Assembly (NCBI GenBank): GCA_003246295.1 | Contig: QKAS01000043.1 | Coordinates: 1-64,000 of the forward strand | DNA length: 64,000 bases | Direction: 5' to 3' | Origin: Clostridia bacterium | GTDB taxonomy: Bacteria; Bacillota; Clostridia; Lachnospirales; Lachnospiraceae | In this document: in pieces, positions 35,049 through 43,763 of the stretch | Layout of the letters: the number at the start of each line of letters is the position of its first letter | Numbering within the stretch: position 1 is the first letter of the stretch | The notes under the pieces: generated by a model | Databases searched by the model: none | Told to the model about the DNA's origin: nothing | The model's input: the letters and a program-made list of their open reading frames with translations, nothing else | Position numbers and translations under genes: made by a program

Positions 35049-35848
35049 TGTAAAACTTCCTCCTGGCGAGATAATGTAATGTTTTTCCTGTCCTTGGGTG
35101 TTCTATTAACCAGTAGGAGCAGAATGAGTACTGTAACAAAGATCAAAGCAGATAGGGAATACATTTCTGGTTTGATTCCTTTTTTAACTTCTGTATATAT
35201 TTTAGTGGACAGGGTGTCAAGCCCGGGTCCCTTGGTGAAATGAGTAATAATAAAATCATCCAGTGACATGGTAAATGCCATTAAAAATCCAGACAATACT
35301 CCGGGGAAAATATCTGGAAGAATCACTTTGAAGAAAGCATAGAACGGTGATGCACCAAGATCCAATGCGGCTTCATAAGTAGAAGGATTCATTTGTTTTA
35401 ATCTTGGAAGAACGCTTAATATAACATATGGAATATTAAATGTAATATGTGCAAGCAAAACAGTAGTAAAACCAAATCGCATTCCCATACTGATAAATAG
35501 AAGCATAAGAGAAATACCTGTTACAATTTCGGCATTTAACATAGGTATATTTGTAACTGCCATTAAGAATGCTCTGTTTCTTTTTTTCATTCCGTTTATT
35601 GCGATGGCAGCAATTGTTCCAATAAAGGTAGCCGTTAGGGCTGATAACAAAGCGATTAGTAAAGTGGTAGATAAAGCTTCCAGAATGACTTCATTATGAA
35701 ATAAGGACTGATACCATTTCAATGTAAATCCGCCCCATTTTGCTCTAGTTTTACTTGCATTAAAAGACAATACAATTAAAGTTGCAATCGGTGCATATAA
35801 AAAAACTATTATTAAGAAGATATAGGTTCTATGAAGTAATTTTCTCAT
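35045..35848 (-). CDS. potC: Polyamine ABC transporter permease
   Basis: This 267-residue permease has six predicted membrane helices. The EAA-type coupling loop is EAALDLGASPFYAFFKVILP near residue 160, which docks onto PotA. The N-terminal helix contains FLIIVFLYAPIATLIVLSFN, typical of PotC. It shares one base with the potB stop (TAATG) and overlaps potD by four, so the operon is tightly coupled. Confidence 0.93.
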   Translation of the reverse strand: MRKLLHRTYIFLIIVFLYAPIATLIVLSFNASKTRAKWGGFTLKWYQSLFHNEVILEALSTTLLIALLSALTATFIGTIAAIAINGMKKRNRAFLMAVTNIPMLNAEIVTGISLMLLFISMGMRFGFTTVLLAHITFNIPYVILSVLPRLKQMNPSTYEAALDLGASPFYAFFKVILPDIFPGVLSGFLMAFTMSLDDFIITHFTKGPGLDTLSTKIYTEVKKGIKPEMYSLSALIFVTVLILLLLVNRTPKDRKNITLSRQEEVLQ

Positions 35849-36660
35849 TAGATTGCTGTACCCTCCCCATCTTTATCAGAAAGAGTTGAAAAAATAATAC
35901 TGATAACAATAAAGATCATTAAGACAACGGAAAGTCCGCTTCCAAGGTTCCAATTGCCGGATTGTGTAAATTCCTGTTCAATTACATTTCCTATTAATAG
36001 AATTTTGCTGCCACCTAATAAGGTACTGATGACGAAAGTAGTAAGTGCAGGAACAAATACCATGGTAATACCACTGATCACACCGGGCATACTTAGTGGG
36101 AGCGTTACTTTGATAAAGGTCTGCAATCCATTTGCACCAAGATCTCTGGCAGCATTAATTACGTTGGGATCGATTTTTAACAATGCATTATAAATAGGTA
36201 GAACCATAAAGGGAAGGAAATTATATACCATACCCAGAATAATGGCAGCAGGAGTATTGATGATTGCAATACCAGGTAAATGGAGAAAATGAAGGATGCT
36301 GTTAATTACCCCGTTTTTTTCAAGTAATGTCTGCCATGCCAATGTTCTTAATAAAAAATTCATCCACATAGGAAGAATAAAAATAAGAACCAAAAAACTA
36401 TTTCTTGCATTCCCCATTTTTGCGAGAATCATGGACAATGGATAAGCCAGGAGAATACAAATCAATGTACTGAAAAAGGAGAGCACGAGTGCGAGAAAAA
36501 GTGCTTTTCGATGTTCAGGTGATAATATTGCAAGAATATTTTCCATGGTAAAGATTCCATCTCTGTCTGTAAAGCCATAATAAAATACCATGGCGAGGGG
36601 AATGATGATAAACCCTGCTGCCCAAAGAATATATGGGAATGATAACCATTTTTTATTCAT
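35848..36660 (-). CDS. potB: Polyamine ABC transporter permease
   Basis: This 270-residue inner-membrane permease has six helices. Its coupling loop [20 protein letters not shown] near residue 165 is the EAA motif. The N-terminus [20 protein letters not shown] is the first helix. It pairs with PotC to form the membrane channel. It overlaps the end of potA by eight bases. Confidence 0.93.
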   Translation of the reverse strand: MNKKWLSFPYILWAAGFIIIPLAMVFYYGFTDRDGIFTMENILAILSPEHRKALFLALVLSFFSTLICILLAYPLSMILAKMGNARNSFLVLIFILPMWMNFLLRTLAWQTLLEKNGVINSILHFLHLPGIAIINTPAAIILGMVYNFLPFMVLPIYNALLKIDPNVINAARDLGANGLQTFIKVTLPLSMPGVISGITMVFVPALTTFVISTLLGGSKILLIGNVIEQEFTQSGNWNLGSGLSVVLMIFIVISIIFSTLSDKDGEGTAI

Positions 36661-37726
36661 CTATGCTGACAGCCTCCTCATCTACAGAAACAGGTTTGTG
36701 CATGATCTGAATATTTTCTGGTGATACGTAGATACTGATTTTTGTACCAACAGGAAATAATTTTGTTGAATGTACCAGCCAGGTAAAACCATTTGCAACA
36801 ACTTCCATTTCATAATGAACACCTTTAAAAATCAAGTGTGTGACTTCACCATTTAATTGTGTTTTATCTGGTGCAAGAAGTTCAACATCTTCTGGACGAA
36901 TTACAACATCGACTGGTTTGTTTTCCCCAAAATTCTTATCAATACATGCAAAGTTTACGTCAAGAATTTTAACGAGCTCATCACGGATCATGGTGGAGGG
37001 AAGAATATTACTGTCACCAATAAAATCAGCTACAAAAGCATTCTCTGGTTCGTTATATATCATTTCAGGAGTACCTATCTGTTGGATGTATCCCTGGTTC
37101 ATGACCACAATTGTATCTGACATGGTCAGAGCCTCTTCCTGATCGTGGGTAACATAAACAAATGTTATGCCAAGTTCATTCTTCAGTCGAATCAACTCAT
37201 ATTGCATGTCCTGTCGGAGTTTCAAATCAAGTGCACCAAGAGGTTCATCTAGTAAAAGGACTTTTGGTTCGTTAACAATAGCACGAGCGATGGCGATTCG
37301 TTGTTGCTGACCACCACTTAATGAATCTGGCATACGGCTGCCATAACCATCCAGGTTTACAAGTTTTAATGCATATTTGACTTTATCCTGTATATAAGCA
37401 TTGCTCTTATTTTTGATTTTCAAACCAAAAGCGATATTTTCGGCAATTGTCATATGGGTAAATAAGGCATATTTTTGAAATACAGTATTTACCTGTCGTT
37501 TATTTGGAGGCAGACTAGTAATATCTGTACCATTAAACATAACTTTGCCGTGATCTGGGGATTCAAATCCTCCAATGATTCTTAAGGTTGTCGTTTTACC
37601 ACAGCCACTGGGACCTAATAAAGTCAGGAATTCATTTTCTCTGATATAAAGATTCATATCATCCAGTATCAGATTGGAACCAAAAGATTTTGATATATTA
37701 ACAAGATCAATAAGTCTGTTGCTCAT
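36653..37726 (-). CDS. potA: Polyamine ABC transporter ATPase
   Basis: This 357-residue ATPase energises polyamine import. It has Walker [18 protein letters not shown]-loop region [11 protein letters not shown], signature [14 protein letters not shown], Walker [13 protein letters not shown] and switch His [10 protein letters not shown], then a C-terminal TOBE-type regulatory domain from about residue 235. The ATG at 37726 is preferred because the GGAGG just upstream would otherwise fall inside the coding region of the ATG at 37738. It lies 26 bases after the regulator gene. Confidence 0.95.
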   Translation of the reverse strand: MSNRLIDLVNISKSFGSNLILDDMNLYIRENEFLTLLGPSGCGKTTTLRIIGGFESPDHGKVMFNGTDITSLPPNKRQVNTVFQKYALFTHMTIAENIAFGLKIKNKSNAYIQDKVKYALKLVNLDGYGSRMPDSLSGGQQQRIAIARAIVNEPKVLLLDEPLGALDLKLRQDMQYELIRLKNELGITFVYVTHDQEEALTMSDTIVVMNQGYIQQIGTPEMIYNEPENAFVADFIGDSNILPSTMIRDELVKILDVNFACIDKNFGENKPVDVVIRPEDVELLAPDKTQLNGEVTHLIFKGVHYEMEVVANGFTWLVHSTKLFPVGTKISIYVSPENIQIMHKPVSVDEEAVSIDE

Positions 37727-37752
37727 AGTTGCCTCCATGGAAGAGTAGTTTT

Positions 37753-38292
37753 TTAAAAGCTAGGTGGGGTGCTGACCCAGATAATAGTAGCCCCTGTTTT
37801 GGAGTGTGCAGAAATAAAATGACTGCTTACGGGTGAAAAATAAAATGACTCGCCTTTTTTTGCATGATATATTTTATTGCCAATATGAATGGAAATGCTT
37901 CCGGTGATAACATAACCAAATTCTTCCCCTTCGTGCGGGACATCTGGATAGGTAGAACCGCCGGGCTGAAGCGTGAGCCTGATTGGTTCCATAATGTTTT
38001 TCTGCGCATTTGGAATAATCCATTCTATTTTATTTTTCAGTGAATCATCTGTTTTTTCAAAATAGTCAGTGTCTTTAAATACGATTTGTTCTTCTTTGGA
38101 ATCACTGAAAAAATCCTTCAGACTACAGCCAAGACATTGTAAAAGATCAGTCAGGGTAGCGATGGATGGTGAAGTCAGATCACGTTCGAGCTGGGAAATA
38201 AATCCTTTTGAAAGTTCAACACGATCTGCAAGTTCTTCCTGTGTTAATCCCTTTTGTACTCGAAGTTCTTTTAACTTATGACCTATTTTCAT
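37753..38292 (-). CDS. XRE-family regulator with cupin domain (PuuR-like), first gene of the pot operon
   Basis: This 179-residue regulator has an N-terminal helix-turn-helix ([20 protein letters not shown], then [20 protein letters not shown]) and a C-terminal cupin domain (~105-178) with [18 protein letters not shown] and a late [20 protein letters not shown]. This architecture is that of PuuR and similar regulators that sense small metabolites through the cupin. As the first gene of the potABCD operon it probably senses polyamines and controls its own transcript; that is inference. The ATG at 38292 is preferred over an upstream TTG (38313) because AAAGGG lies at suitable distance. Confidence 0.9.
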   Translation of the reverse strand: MKIGHKLKELRVQKGLTQEELADRVELSKGFISQLERDLTSPSIATLTDLLQCLGCSLKDFFSDSKEEQIVFKDTDYFEKTDDSLKNKIEWIIPNAQKNIMEPIRLTLQPGGSTYPDVPHEGEEFGYVITGSISIHIGNKIYHAKKGESFYFSPVSSHFISAHSKTGATIIWVSTPPSF

Positions 38293-38331
38293 TTTAAAAC
38301 CATACCCTTTCAAAAATTCATAGAGCTATTT

Positions 38332-38346
38332 TAAACAAAAAGTTTA
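38332..38346. promoter_or_regulatory. Possible operator between regulator start and pot promoter
   Basis: TAAAC-AAAAA-GTTTA is a short inverted repeat lying downstream of the predicted pot operon transcript start. Arms are only five bases and AT-rich, so it is a weak candidate for the XRE-cupin regulator site. Confidence 0.25.
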
Positions 38347-38374
38347 CAAATACTATACTAACGCACTGATTTTA

Positions 38375-38402
38375 ATTATACTGAAAGCAGATTGAAAGTC
38401 AA
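38375..38402 (-). promoter_or_regulatory. Promoter of the regulator-potABCD operon
   Basis: On the reverse strand TTGACT (38402-38397) and TATAAT (38380-38375) are spaced by 16 bases. The predicted transcript begins near 38368, leaving a ~75-base leader. Confidence 0.7.
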
Positions 38403-38420
38403 TCAAAAACTAAAAATATA

Positions 38421-38449
38421 TTAACAAAAAAGATAGGATATGGTAAAAT
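38421..38449 (+). promoter_or_regulatory. Promoter of the lactonase-family gene
   Basis: TTAACA (38421-38426) and TAAAAT (38444-38449) are 17 bases apart with TGG before the -10. It lies back to back with the pot operon promoter. Confidence 0.6.
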
Positions 38450-38479
38450 CAGAGCATACAGAAACTGGAGGTCTTAAAT

Positions 38480-39541
38480 ATGGGAAAAGAAAACTATGTT
38501 GCTTATGTTTCTACCTATACCATGGGTGACAATCATGGAATCAAAATTTATGATGTTGATATGGAAAATGGAAGATTTTTAGAAAAAAATCAGGTTCAAA
38601 TTACAAATTCTTCTTATATAACAATTTCACACAATCAGAAGTATCTGTACTCTATTACAGATTTTGGTGTTGAGTCTTACAAAGTTCTACCAACAGGAGA
38701 AGTGGAATTTATTAATAGAGGTTCCATCAATGGCATGAGAGGCTGTTATGTATCCACGGATTACAAAGATAGATACTTATTTGTATCAGGATATCATGAT
38801 GGAAAAATTACAGTACTCAGACTTTTGGAAGATGGAGGAGTCGGAGGAATTACAGATGAAATCTATCACAAAGGACTTGGCAGTATTGCTGAGCGCAATT
38901 TCAGGCCGCATGTCAGTTGTGTAAAAATGACGAGAGATAATAAGTATCTCTGTGCTGCAGATCTTGGAATGGATCATGTAAACGTCTACAGGATGGATCA
39001 TGAAAAAGGCAAGTTAAAATCAGTTGATATCATTCATAGCGAAATGGAGTCTGCTCCAAGACATTTGAAGTTTTCAAAAGATGGAAAGTTCCTTTACATT
39101 GTTCATGAAATAAAAAATAATATTGATGTTTATAGTTATGAAGATAGAAACAATAATCCAGAGTTTGAAAAAATTCAATCAATTTCTACCTTAAATGAGT
39201 ATCACGCTGGTGGATCAGCTGCGAGTGCGCTTAATTTTTCAGTAGATGACAATTATCTGGTTAGTTCAAATGCGGGAGATAATTCAGTCATACTTTATAA
39301 AATTGATCACGAAAGTGGTAGACTCACAAAGATACTTTGCCTTCCTGTTAGTGGAGATTATCCGAAGGACGCAACGTTATTCCCAGACAATAAGCATTTG
39401 GTTTCATTAAATCACGAATCCGATGCAATGACCTTTTTTAATGTAGATCTTGAAAAAGGGTTAATTGTCATGAATGGAAAAGAATTGAAAGTTGAAAGAC
39501 CGAACTGTATTATTTTTCATAAACTAACAAATACCGTCTGA
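38480..39541 (+). CDS. Lactonase-family beta-propeller protein (6-phosphogluconolactonase-like)
   Basis: This 353-residue protein of the YbhE/Pgl beta-propeller lactonase family is built from about seven repeated four-strand blades. Blade landmarks are YVAYVSTYTMGDNHGIKIYD, ISHNQKYLYSITD, FRPHVSCVKMTRDNKYLCAA, SAPRHLKFSKDGKFLYIVHE, LNFSVDDNYLVSSNAGDNSV and DATLFPDNKHLVSLNH. The FRPHVSC and APRHLKFS segments correspond to the family's putative active-site His/Arg region. It could hydrolyse 6-phosphogluconolactone or another lactone; the substrate is not proven. There is no signal peptide. It has its own promoter and a strong terminator. Confidence 0.83.
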   Translation: MGKENYVAYVSTYTMGDNHGIKIYDVDMENGRFLEKNQVQITNSSYITISHNQKYLYSITDFGVESYKVLPTGEVEFINRGSINGMRGCYVSTDYKDRYLFVSGYHDGKITVLRLLEDGGVGGITDEIYHKGLGSIAERNFRPHVSCVKMTRDNKYLCAADLGMDHVNVYRMDHEKGKLKSVDIIHSEMESAPRHLKFSKDGKFLYIVHEIKNNIDVYSYEDRNNNPEFEKIQSISTLNEYHAGGSAASALNFSVDDNYLVSSNAGDNSVILYKIDHESGRLTKILCLPVSGDYPKDATLFPDNKHLVSLNHESDAMTFFNVDLEKGLIVMNGKELKVERPNCIIFHKLTNTV

Positions 39542-39586
39542 TTGTCAATCCATTCATTTCAGATATTAATATCAAAGAAATATATA

Positions 39587-39620
39587 AGAAAAGGAAAGCA
39601 AAGTGATGCTTTCCTTTTCT
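39587..39620. terminator. Bidirectional terminator between lactonase gene and aroC
   Basis: AGAAAAGGAAAGCA (39587-39600) pairs perfectly over 14 bases with TGCTTTCCTTTTCT (39607-39620) around AAGTGA, serving two convergent genes. Confidence 0.8.
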
Positions 39621-39621
39621 G

Positions 39622-40722
39622 TTACTTTTTATAAAATTGAAGAATGGAATCCATTCTTGAACTCATATTGCTTAATAGAAGATCTACTATGGTTAGCGCT
39701 GTCATAGCCTCAACAACAACAACTGCACGTGGTACAATTACGGGATCATGCCTGCCTTCAATTTTTAAGTCGATTTCATTTCCAGATTTATCAACAGTAT
39801 TTTGAACCTGGAAAATAGAGGGCGTTGGTTTAAAATGTGCTCTTAGAATAACATCATCCCCATCGCTGATGCCGCCAAGTGTTCCGCCAGAATGATTGGT
39901 TGCTTTTACAATTTTGTTTTCTTTCAATGTAAAGCTGTCATTGTTTTCAGACCCTTTTTTGTTAGAAGCCTGAATACCATCGCCGATTTCAAAGGCTTTT
40001 ACACCACCAATAGACAGGATTGACTTCGCAAGATTTGCATCGAGCTTGTCAAAAACAGGGTCTCCAAGTCCAGCTGGAAGATTTTTGACGACACATTCAA
40101 TGACACCGCCACAGGAATCGTATTGTTTCATACATTCTAAAAGATAACTTTCTGCTTTCACAGATGCATTTGCATCTGGCATACAGGTCGGTGTTGTTTG
40201 GATCAAAGACGCATCAAATGAAAGCGGATCAATTTCAATGGGACCGATTGATTTTGTATATGCAGTGATCTGAACACCAAGAGAATGAAGCAATTTCATG
40301 GCTACAGCACCCGCAGCAACACGACCAATGGTTTCACGTCCTGAGGAACGGCCGCCACCGCGATAATCACGAAAACCATACTTTGCATCAAAGGTAAAAT
40401 CGGCATGCCCCGGACGATAAGATCCTGCAATGTTTGTATAATCCTTTGAGCGCTGTGTCTGATTTCGTACTAACATGGAAATAGGAGTTCCTGTTGTTTT
40501 GCCTTCAAAAACACCAGAAAGAATTTCAACGGTGTCATCTTCTTTTCGTGGCGTTGAAATTGCTGTTTTCCCAGGTTTACGTCTGTCAAGATATTCCTGA
40601 ATGTCTTGTTCACATAATGATATACCTGAAGGGCAGCCATCGATTACAACACCAAGCGCTGCACCATGGGATTCTCCCCATGTAACTATTTTAAATAGAT
40701 TTCCTATTGTTGATCCAGCCAT
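39622..40722 (-). CDS. aroC: Chorismate synthase
   Basis: This 366-residue FMN-dependent enzyme converts 5-enolpyruvylshikimate-3-phosphate to chorismate, the last shared step to aromatic amino acids. Signatures are WGESHGAALGVVIDGCPSG at the N-terminus, YRPGHADFTFDAKYGFRDYR with GGGRSSGRETIGRVAAGAVA, and the C-terminal EGRHDPVIVPRAVVVVEAM. Conserved His and Arg residues of the flavin site are present. It is expressed from a near-consensus promoter. It stands alone here, with other shikimate genes elsewhere. Confidence 0.97.
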   Translation of the reverse strand: MAGSTIGNLFKIVTWGESHGAALGVVIDGCPSGISLCEQDIQEYLDRRKPGKTAISTPRKEDDTVEILSGVFEGKTTGTPISMLVRNQTQRSKDYTNIAGSYRPGHADFTFDAKYGFRDYRGGGRSSGRETIGRVAAGAVAMKLLHSLGVQITAYTKSIGPIEIDPLSFDASLIQTTPTCMPDANASVKAESYLLECMKQYDSCGGVIECVVKNLPAGLGDPVFDKLDANLAKSILSIGGVKAFEIGDGIQASNKKGSENNDSFTLKENKIVKATNHSGGTLGGISDGDDVILRAHFKPTPSIFQVQNTVDKSGNEIDLKIEGRHDPVIVPRAVVVVEAMTALTIVDLLLSNMSSRMDSILQFYKK

Positions 40723-40757
40723 ATAAATTCCTTTCTGATGCGTTTATGTTTTTGTTT

Positions 40758-40786
40758 ATTATAGTGAAAAATAGAACACCTGACAA
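40758..40786 (-). promoter_or_regulatory. Promoter of aroC
   Basis: On the reverse strand TTGTCA (40786-40781) and TATAAT (40763-40758) are 17 bases apart, close to consensus. Confidence 0.75.
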
Positions 40787-40810
40787 TCCTTAAATCAATA
40801 GAAAAATAAA

Positions 40811-40840
40811 CTGGTACTAAAAATAAGAATGTGATATAAT
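40811..40840 (+). promoter_or_regulatory. Candidate promoter of the VanY-type gene
   Basis: A perfect TATAAT (40835-40840) lies 52 bases before the start codon. The matching -35 region (CTGGTA at 40811, 18-base spacing) is weak. Confidence 0.45.
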
Positions 40841-40891
40841 TAACTAAATTATTTCATTAATTTGAAAATGTAAAAAAAGGATTATCTCTGC

Positions 40892-41944
40892 ATGAATCAA
40901 CAGTTGAAAGATAAGCTTGTGCATAGTTTACTAAAAGCAGGTAAAAAAAACAAGAATTTTAAAATTCCTGTTTTTATTTGTGTTGCAATTATTATTGGAA
41001 CATATCGTATTATTGGATCGATTTATGGCAACACAAAAAAAATTCTGCTTACATCATGCCTGTTGTTATTTTTTATGATCAGCAGTAGTTTTGCATCAAT
41101 TAATTTTGTTACGACGACTCCTACTGTAATTCCAGAAGGCGAAATTGTAAAAGCAGATTCTGCCGCAGAAAACTTATCAGAGAATACAAGTGCAACAGAT
41201 TCGATGCAGGAACAGATTCATATCATAGATGACTTGGAAGTCATTGATGGATATGAAGATACCGACATTAGCAACGGTAACACAGATTATTATACGGTAG
41301 ATGAGATCCTTGGAAGCAATCAATCACAAGAGTTGACAGAACAGGATGCAATCAGCAATGATCAGAAAGTGACTTTCGATAAAGAAGACTGGAGACTGGT
41401 TCTAATCAATAAGCAGCATCCGGTGCCTGATGACTATGAAGTTACGCTTGGTACGATAACTGGCAATATGAAATGTGATGCCCGCATTATAAAAGATGTA
41501 TTGCGAATGTTACAAGATGCAAAGCAGGATGGCATTAATCTTGTAATTTGCTCTCCTTATCGAGATTACCAAAGACAGTCTGTTTTATTTGAAAGAAAAA
41601 TCAATGCATACATGAAACAAGGAATGTCTTATCTGGAAGCCTATAAGATAACTTCTCAGGCAGTTACAGTACCGGGTGCAAGTGAACATCAGATTGGTCT
41701 CGCACTTGACATTATTTGTGATTCGTATTCCTTATTAGATGAAGGCTTTGGAGAAACAGAAGCAGGGAAATGGCTTGCAAGAAATTGTTGTGAATATGGC
41801 TTTATTTTAAGGTATCCCAAAGGGAAAGAATATATTACAAGTATAGAGTATGAGCCTTGGCATTTCAGATATGTAGGTCAGGATGCAGCTACGATTATTA
41901 CAGAACAAAAAATCACACTGGAAGAATTTATTGAAAATCTGTAG
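40892..41944 (+). CDS. VanY/LAS-family D-alanyl-D-alanine carboxypeptidase
   Basis: This 350-residue membrane-anchored zinc carboxypeptidase of the M15B (VanY/DacB) family has a basic cytoplasmic N-terminus, hydrophobic segments at ~26-45 and ~48-68, and an acidic Ser/Thr/Asp-rich spacer (~75-165). The catalytic domain has CSPYRDYQRQSVLFE, the zinc motif SEHQIGLALDI (S-x-H-x-x-G-x-A-x-D) and EPWHFRYVG (E-P-W-H). It trims D-Ala from peptidoglycan stem peptides outside the cell. No vancomycin-resistance genes are near, so a housekeeping wall-maturation role is likely. Its stop codon is inside a terminator stem. Confidence 0.92.
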   Translation: MNQQLKDKLVHSLLKAGKKNKNFKIPVFICVAIIIGTYRIIGSIYGNTKKILLTSCLLLFFMISSSFASINFVTTTPTVIPEGEIVKADSAAENLSENTSATDSMQEQIHIIDDLEVIDGYEDTDISNGNTDYYTVDEILGSNQSQELTEQDAISNDQKVTFDKEDWRLVLINKQHPVPDDYEVTLGTITGNMKCDARIIKDVLRMLQDAKQDGINLVICSPYRDYQRQSVLFERKINAYMKQGMSYLEAYKITSQAVTVPGASEHQIGLALDIICDSYSLLDEGFGETEAGKWLARNCCEYGFILRYPKGKEYITSIEYEPWHFRYVGQDAATIITEQKITLEEFIENL

Positions 41945-41968
41945 TGGAGTATCTCCACTACATTTTTA
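41941..41968 (+). terminator. Terminator overlapping the VanY-type gene stop codon
   Basis: GTAGTGGAG (41941-41949) pairs perfectly with CTCCACTAC (41953-41961) around TAT and is followed by ATTTTTATT. The stop codon TAG (41942-41944) is in the left arm. Confidence 0.8.
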
Positions 41969-42019
41969 TTCCAATTATACTAGATAAAATGCATGCAGGG
42001 CATGCGGATAGGAACAGTT

Positions 42020-43156
42020 ATGTATCATTTAATCAAAAAAGAAGGACGTGCAAAGAGAGCGGAGTTTCATACAGTTCATGGTACGATCCAGACACCGGTC
42101 TTTATGAATGTAGGAACAATTGCTGCAATTAAAGGTGCAGTTGGAACAGAAGATCTGGAACAAATCAAAACACAGGTGCAATTGTCAAATACTTATCATT
42201 TGCACGTAAGACCCGGCGATCAAATTGTCAAACAATTGGGTGGTCTTCATCAGTTCATGAATTGGAACAAGCCAATTCTCACTGATTCTGGCGGGTTTCA
42301 GGTATTTTCATTATCAGGACTAAGAAAGATCAAAGAAGAAGGGGTTTATTTCTCATCTCATATTGATGGTAGAAAGATTTTTATGGGTCCGGAAGAAAGT
42401 ATGCAGATTCAGTCGAATCTGGCATCGACAATTGCAATGGCGTTTGATGAATGTCCTTCAAGTAAAGCAGAAAAAAATTATGTGGAAGATTCAGTAAACA
42501 GAACAACGAGGTGGTTGGAACGCTGTCAGATAGAAATGAAACGCCTAAATCAGATGGAGGATACCATCAATAAGAGCCAACTCTTATTTGGAATTAATCA
42601 GGGCGCGATTTTTCCTGATATCAGAATAGAACATGCAAAAAGAATTTCGGATATGAATCTTGACGGATATGCAGTCGGAGGTCTTGCGGTTGGAGAATCA
42701 CATGATGAAATGTATTCTGTATTGGAAGAGACAGTACCATATCTTCCTGATAATAAACCAACGTATTTGATGGGGGTAGGAACTCCAGCAAATATTTTGG
42801 AAGCCGTTGAGCGAGGTGTTGATTTCTTTGACTGTGTTTATCCAAGCAGAAATGGAAGACATGGACATGTATACACCAATATGGGTAAACTGAACTTATT
42901 TAATGCGCAATTTGAACTTGATCAAAGACCGATTGAAGAGGGATGCGGGTGTCCTGCATGCACTAGATATTCCAGAGCGTATATCAGACATTTGCTTAAA
43001 GCTAAGGAAATGTTAGGAATGAGACTTTGTGTTTTGCATAATCTTTATTTTTATAATCATATGATGGAAGAAATCAGAGAAGCACTAGACCAGAACAGAT
43101 TTATGGAATACAAAAAGAATAAACTTGATGGTATGAAAGCACTTGAGACAAAATAA
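42020..43156 (+). CDS. tgt: Queuine tRNA-ribosyltransferase
   Basis: This 378-residue enzyme exchanges guanine-34 in tRNAs with GUN anticodons for the queuosine precursor preQ1. Motifs are MNVGTIAAIKGAV near the N-terminus, ILTDSGGFQVFSL with the substrate-binding Asp, GGLAVGES near residue 218, the second catalytic Asp in FFDCVYPSRNGRHG, and zinc ligands CGCPACTRYSRAYIRHL plus LCVLHNLYFY. The start at 42020 follows AGGAACAG with good spacing; in-frame ATGs at 41993 and 42002 are less suited. yajC lies downstream, a common neighbour of tgt. Confidence 0.96.
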   Translation: MYHLIKKEGRAKRAEFHTVHGTIQTPVFMNVGTIAAIKGAVGTEDLEQIKTQVQLSNTYHLHVRPGDQIVKQLGGLHQFMNWNKPILTDSGGFQVFSLSGLRKIKEEGVYFSSHIDGRKIFMGPEESMQIQSNLASTIAMAFDECPSSKAEKNYVEDSVNRTTRWLERCQIEMKRLNQMEDTINKSQLLFGINQGAIFPDIRIEHAKRISDMNLDGYAVGGLAVGESHDEMYSVLEETVPYLPDNKPTYLMGVGTPANILEAVERGVDFFDCVYPSRNGRHGHVYTNMGKLNLFNAQFELDQRPIEEGCGCPACTRYSRAYIRHLLKAKEMLGMRLCVLHNLYFYNHMMEEIREALDQNRFMEYKKNKLDGMKALETK

Positions 43157-43171
43157 TAACAACAATGACTA

Positions 43172-43215
43172 GGCATTTCACTTTAGTACAACAGAAAAGT
43201 GCTTGCTGTTTTAGT
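43172..43215 (+). terminator. Possible weak terminator after tgt
   Basis: CACTTT can pair with AAAGTG in an imperfect hairpin with interior mismatches, followed by TGTTTTAGTTT. Low confidence. Confidence 0.35.
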
Positions 43216-43231
43216 TTGAATTGTGTATGAT
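43203..43231 (+). promoter_or_regulatory. Candidate promoter of yajC
   Basis: TTGCTG (43203-43208) and TATGAT (43226-43231) are 17 bases apart, 37 bases upstream of the start codon. It suggests yajC can be transcribed independently of tgt. Confidence 0.45.
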
Positions 43232-43267
43232 AATGAAAAGAAATAACTTAACTTAGGAGGATTTAAA

Positions 43268-43576
43268 ATGAATATGTTATTAACAGCTGGAAGTGCAGCC
43301 GGAACAGGGACTGTTATGGTTGTATATATTGTATTGATCGTTGCATTTATTTATTTTATGATGATTCGTCCACAGAACAAAGAAAAAAAGAGAGTTGGTG
43401 CCATGATGTCTTCCATGGAGATTGGGGACAGTGTATTGACTACCAGCGGTTTTTACGGTATCATTATTGACATTACCGAAGATACCATCATCGTTGAATT
43501 CGGAAACAATAAGAATTGCCGTATTCCGATGCAGAAAACAGCAGTTGCACAGGTTGAGAAAGCAAAAGCTGAATAA
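43268..43576 (+). CDS. yajC: Preprotein translocase subunit YajC
   Basis: This 102-residue single-pass membrane protein associates with SecDF in protein export. One hydrophobic helix (~residues 18-38, VMVVYIVLIVAFIYFMMIRP) is followed by the family signature RPQNKEKKRVGAMMSSMEIG and LTTSGFYGIIIDI. AGGAGG (43255-43260) precedes the ATG. It lies after tgt as in many Firmicutes, but secD/secF do not follow; a strong terminator and leucine biosynthesis do. Confidence 0.93.
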   Translation: MNMLLTAGSAAGTGTVMVVYIVLIVAFIYFMMIRPQNKEKKRVGAMMSSMEIGDSVLTTSGFYGIIIDITEDTIIVEFGNNKNCRIPMQKTAVAQVEKAKAE

Positions 43577-43589
43577 GTAAAACGGACTG

Positions 43590-43627
43590 ACCGTATCTTT
43601 TAGTTTATAAAAGATACGGTTTTTTTC
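43590..43627 (+). terminator. Terminator after yajC
   Basis: ACCGTATCTTTTA (43590-43602) pairs perfectly with TAAAAGATACGGT (43608-43620) around GTTTA and is followed by TTTTTTC. Confidence 0.9.
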
Positions 43628-43641
43628 ATAATAATTGTGTC

Positions 43642-43656
43642 ATAACCCATGGTTAT
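43642..43656. promoter_or_regulatory. Candidate LysR-type operator upstream of leuB
   Basis: ATAACC-CAT-GGTTAT is a perfect inverted repeat that fits the T-N11-A core of LysR-type regulators. Its centre is about 60 bases upstream of the start predicted from TATGAT (43697-43702). That -10 lacks a recognisable -35, as expected for activator-dependent promoters. The regulator is not in this window. Confidence 0.4.
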
Positions 43657-43763
43657 AAAAATCATGAATTATTTATATTATTGTTTCTATTTTTAATATG
43701 ATACTCTAAAGATACAGTCTATCGTTATTGCAAAAGAAATCAAACTTAAAGGAGTGTAAAATT

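Noticed and set aside
40892..41944. Vancomycin-resistance gene vanY
   Set aside because: The M15B domain is clear, but no vanA/H/X/R/S genes are present, so a housekeeping carboxypeptidase is the safer call.
43621..43763. T-box or other amino-acid leader before leuB
   Set aside because: The leader is too short and lacks the T-box consensus and an antiterminator/terminator pair; the hairpin at 43590-43620 belongs to yajC.
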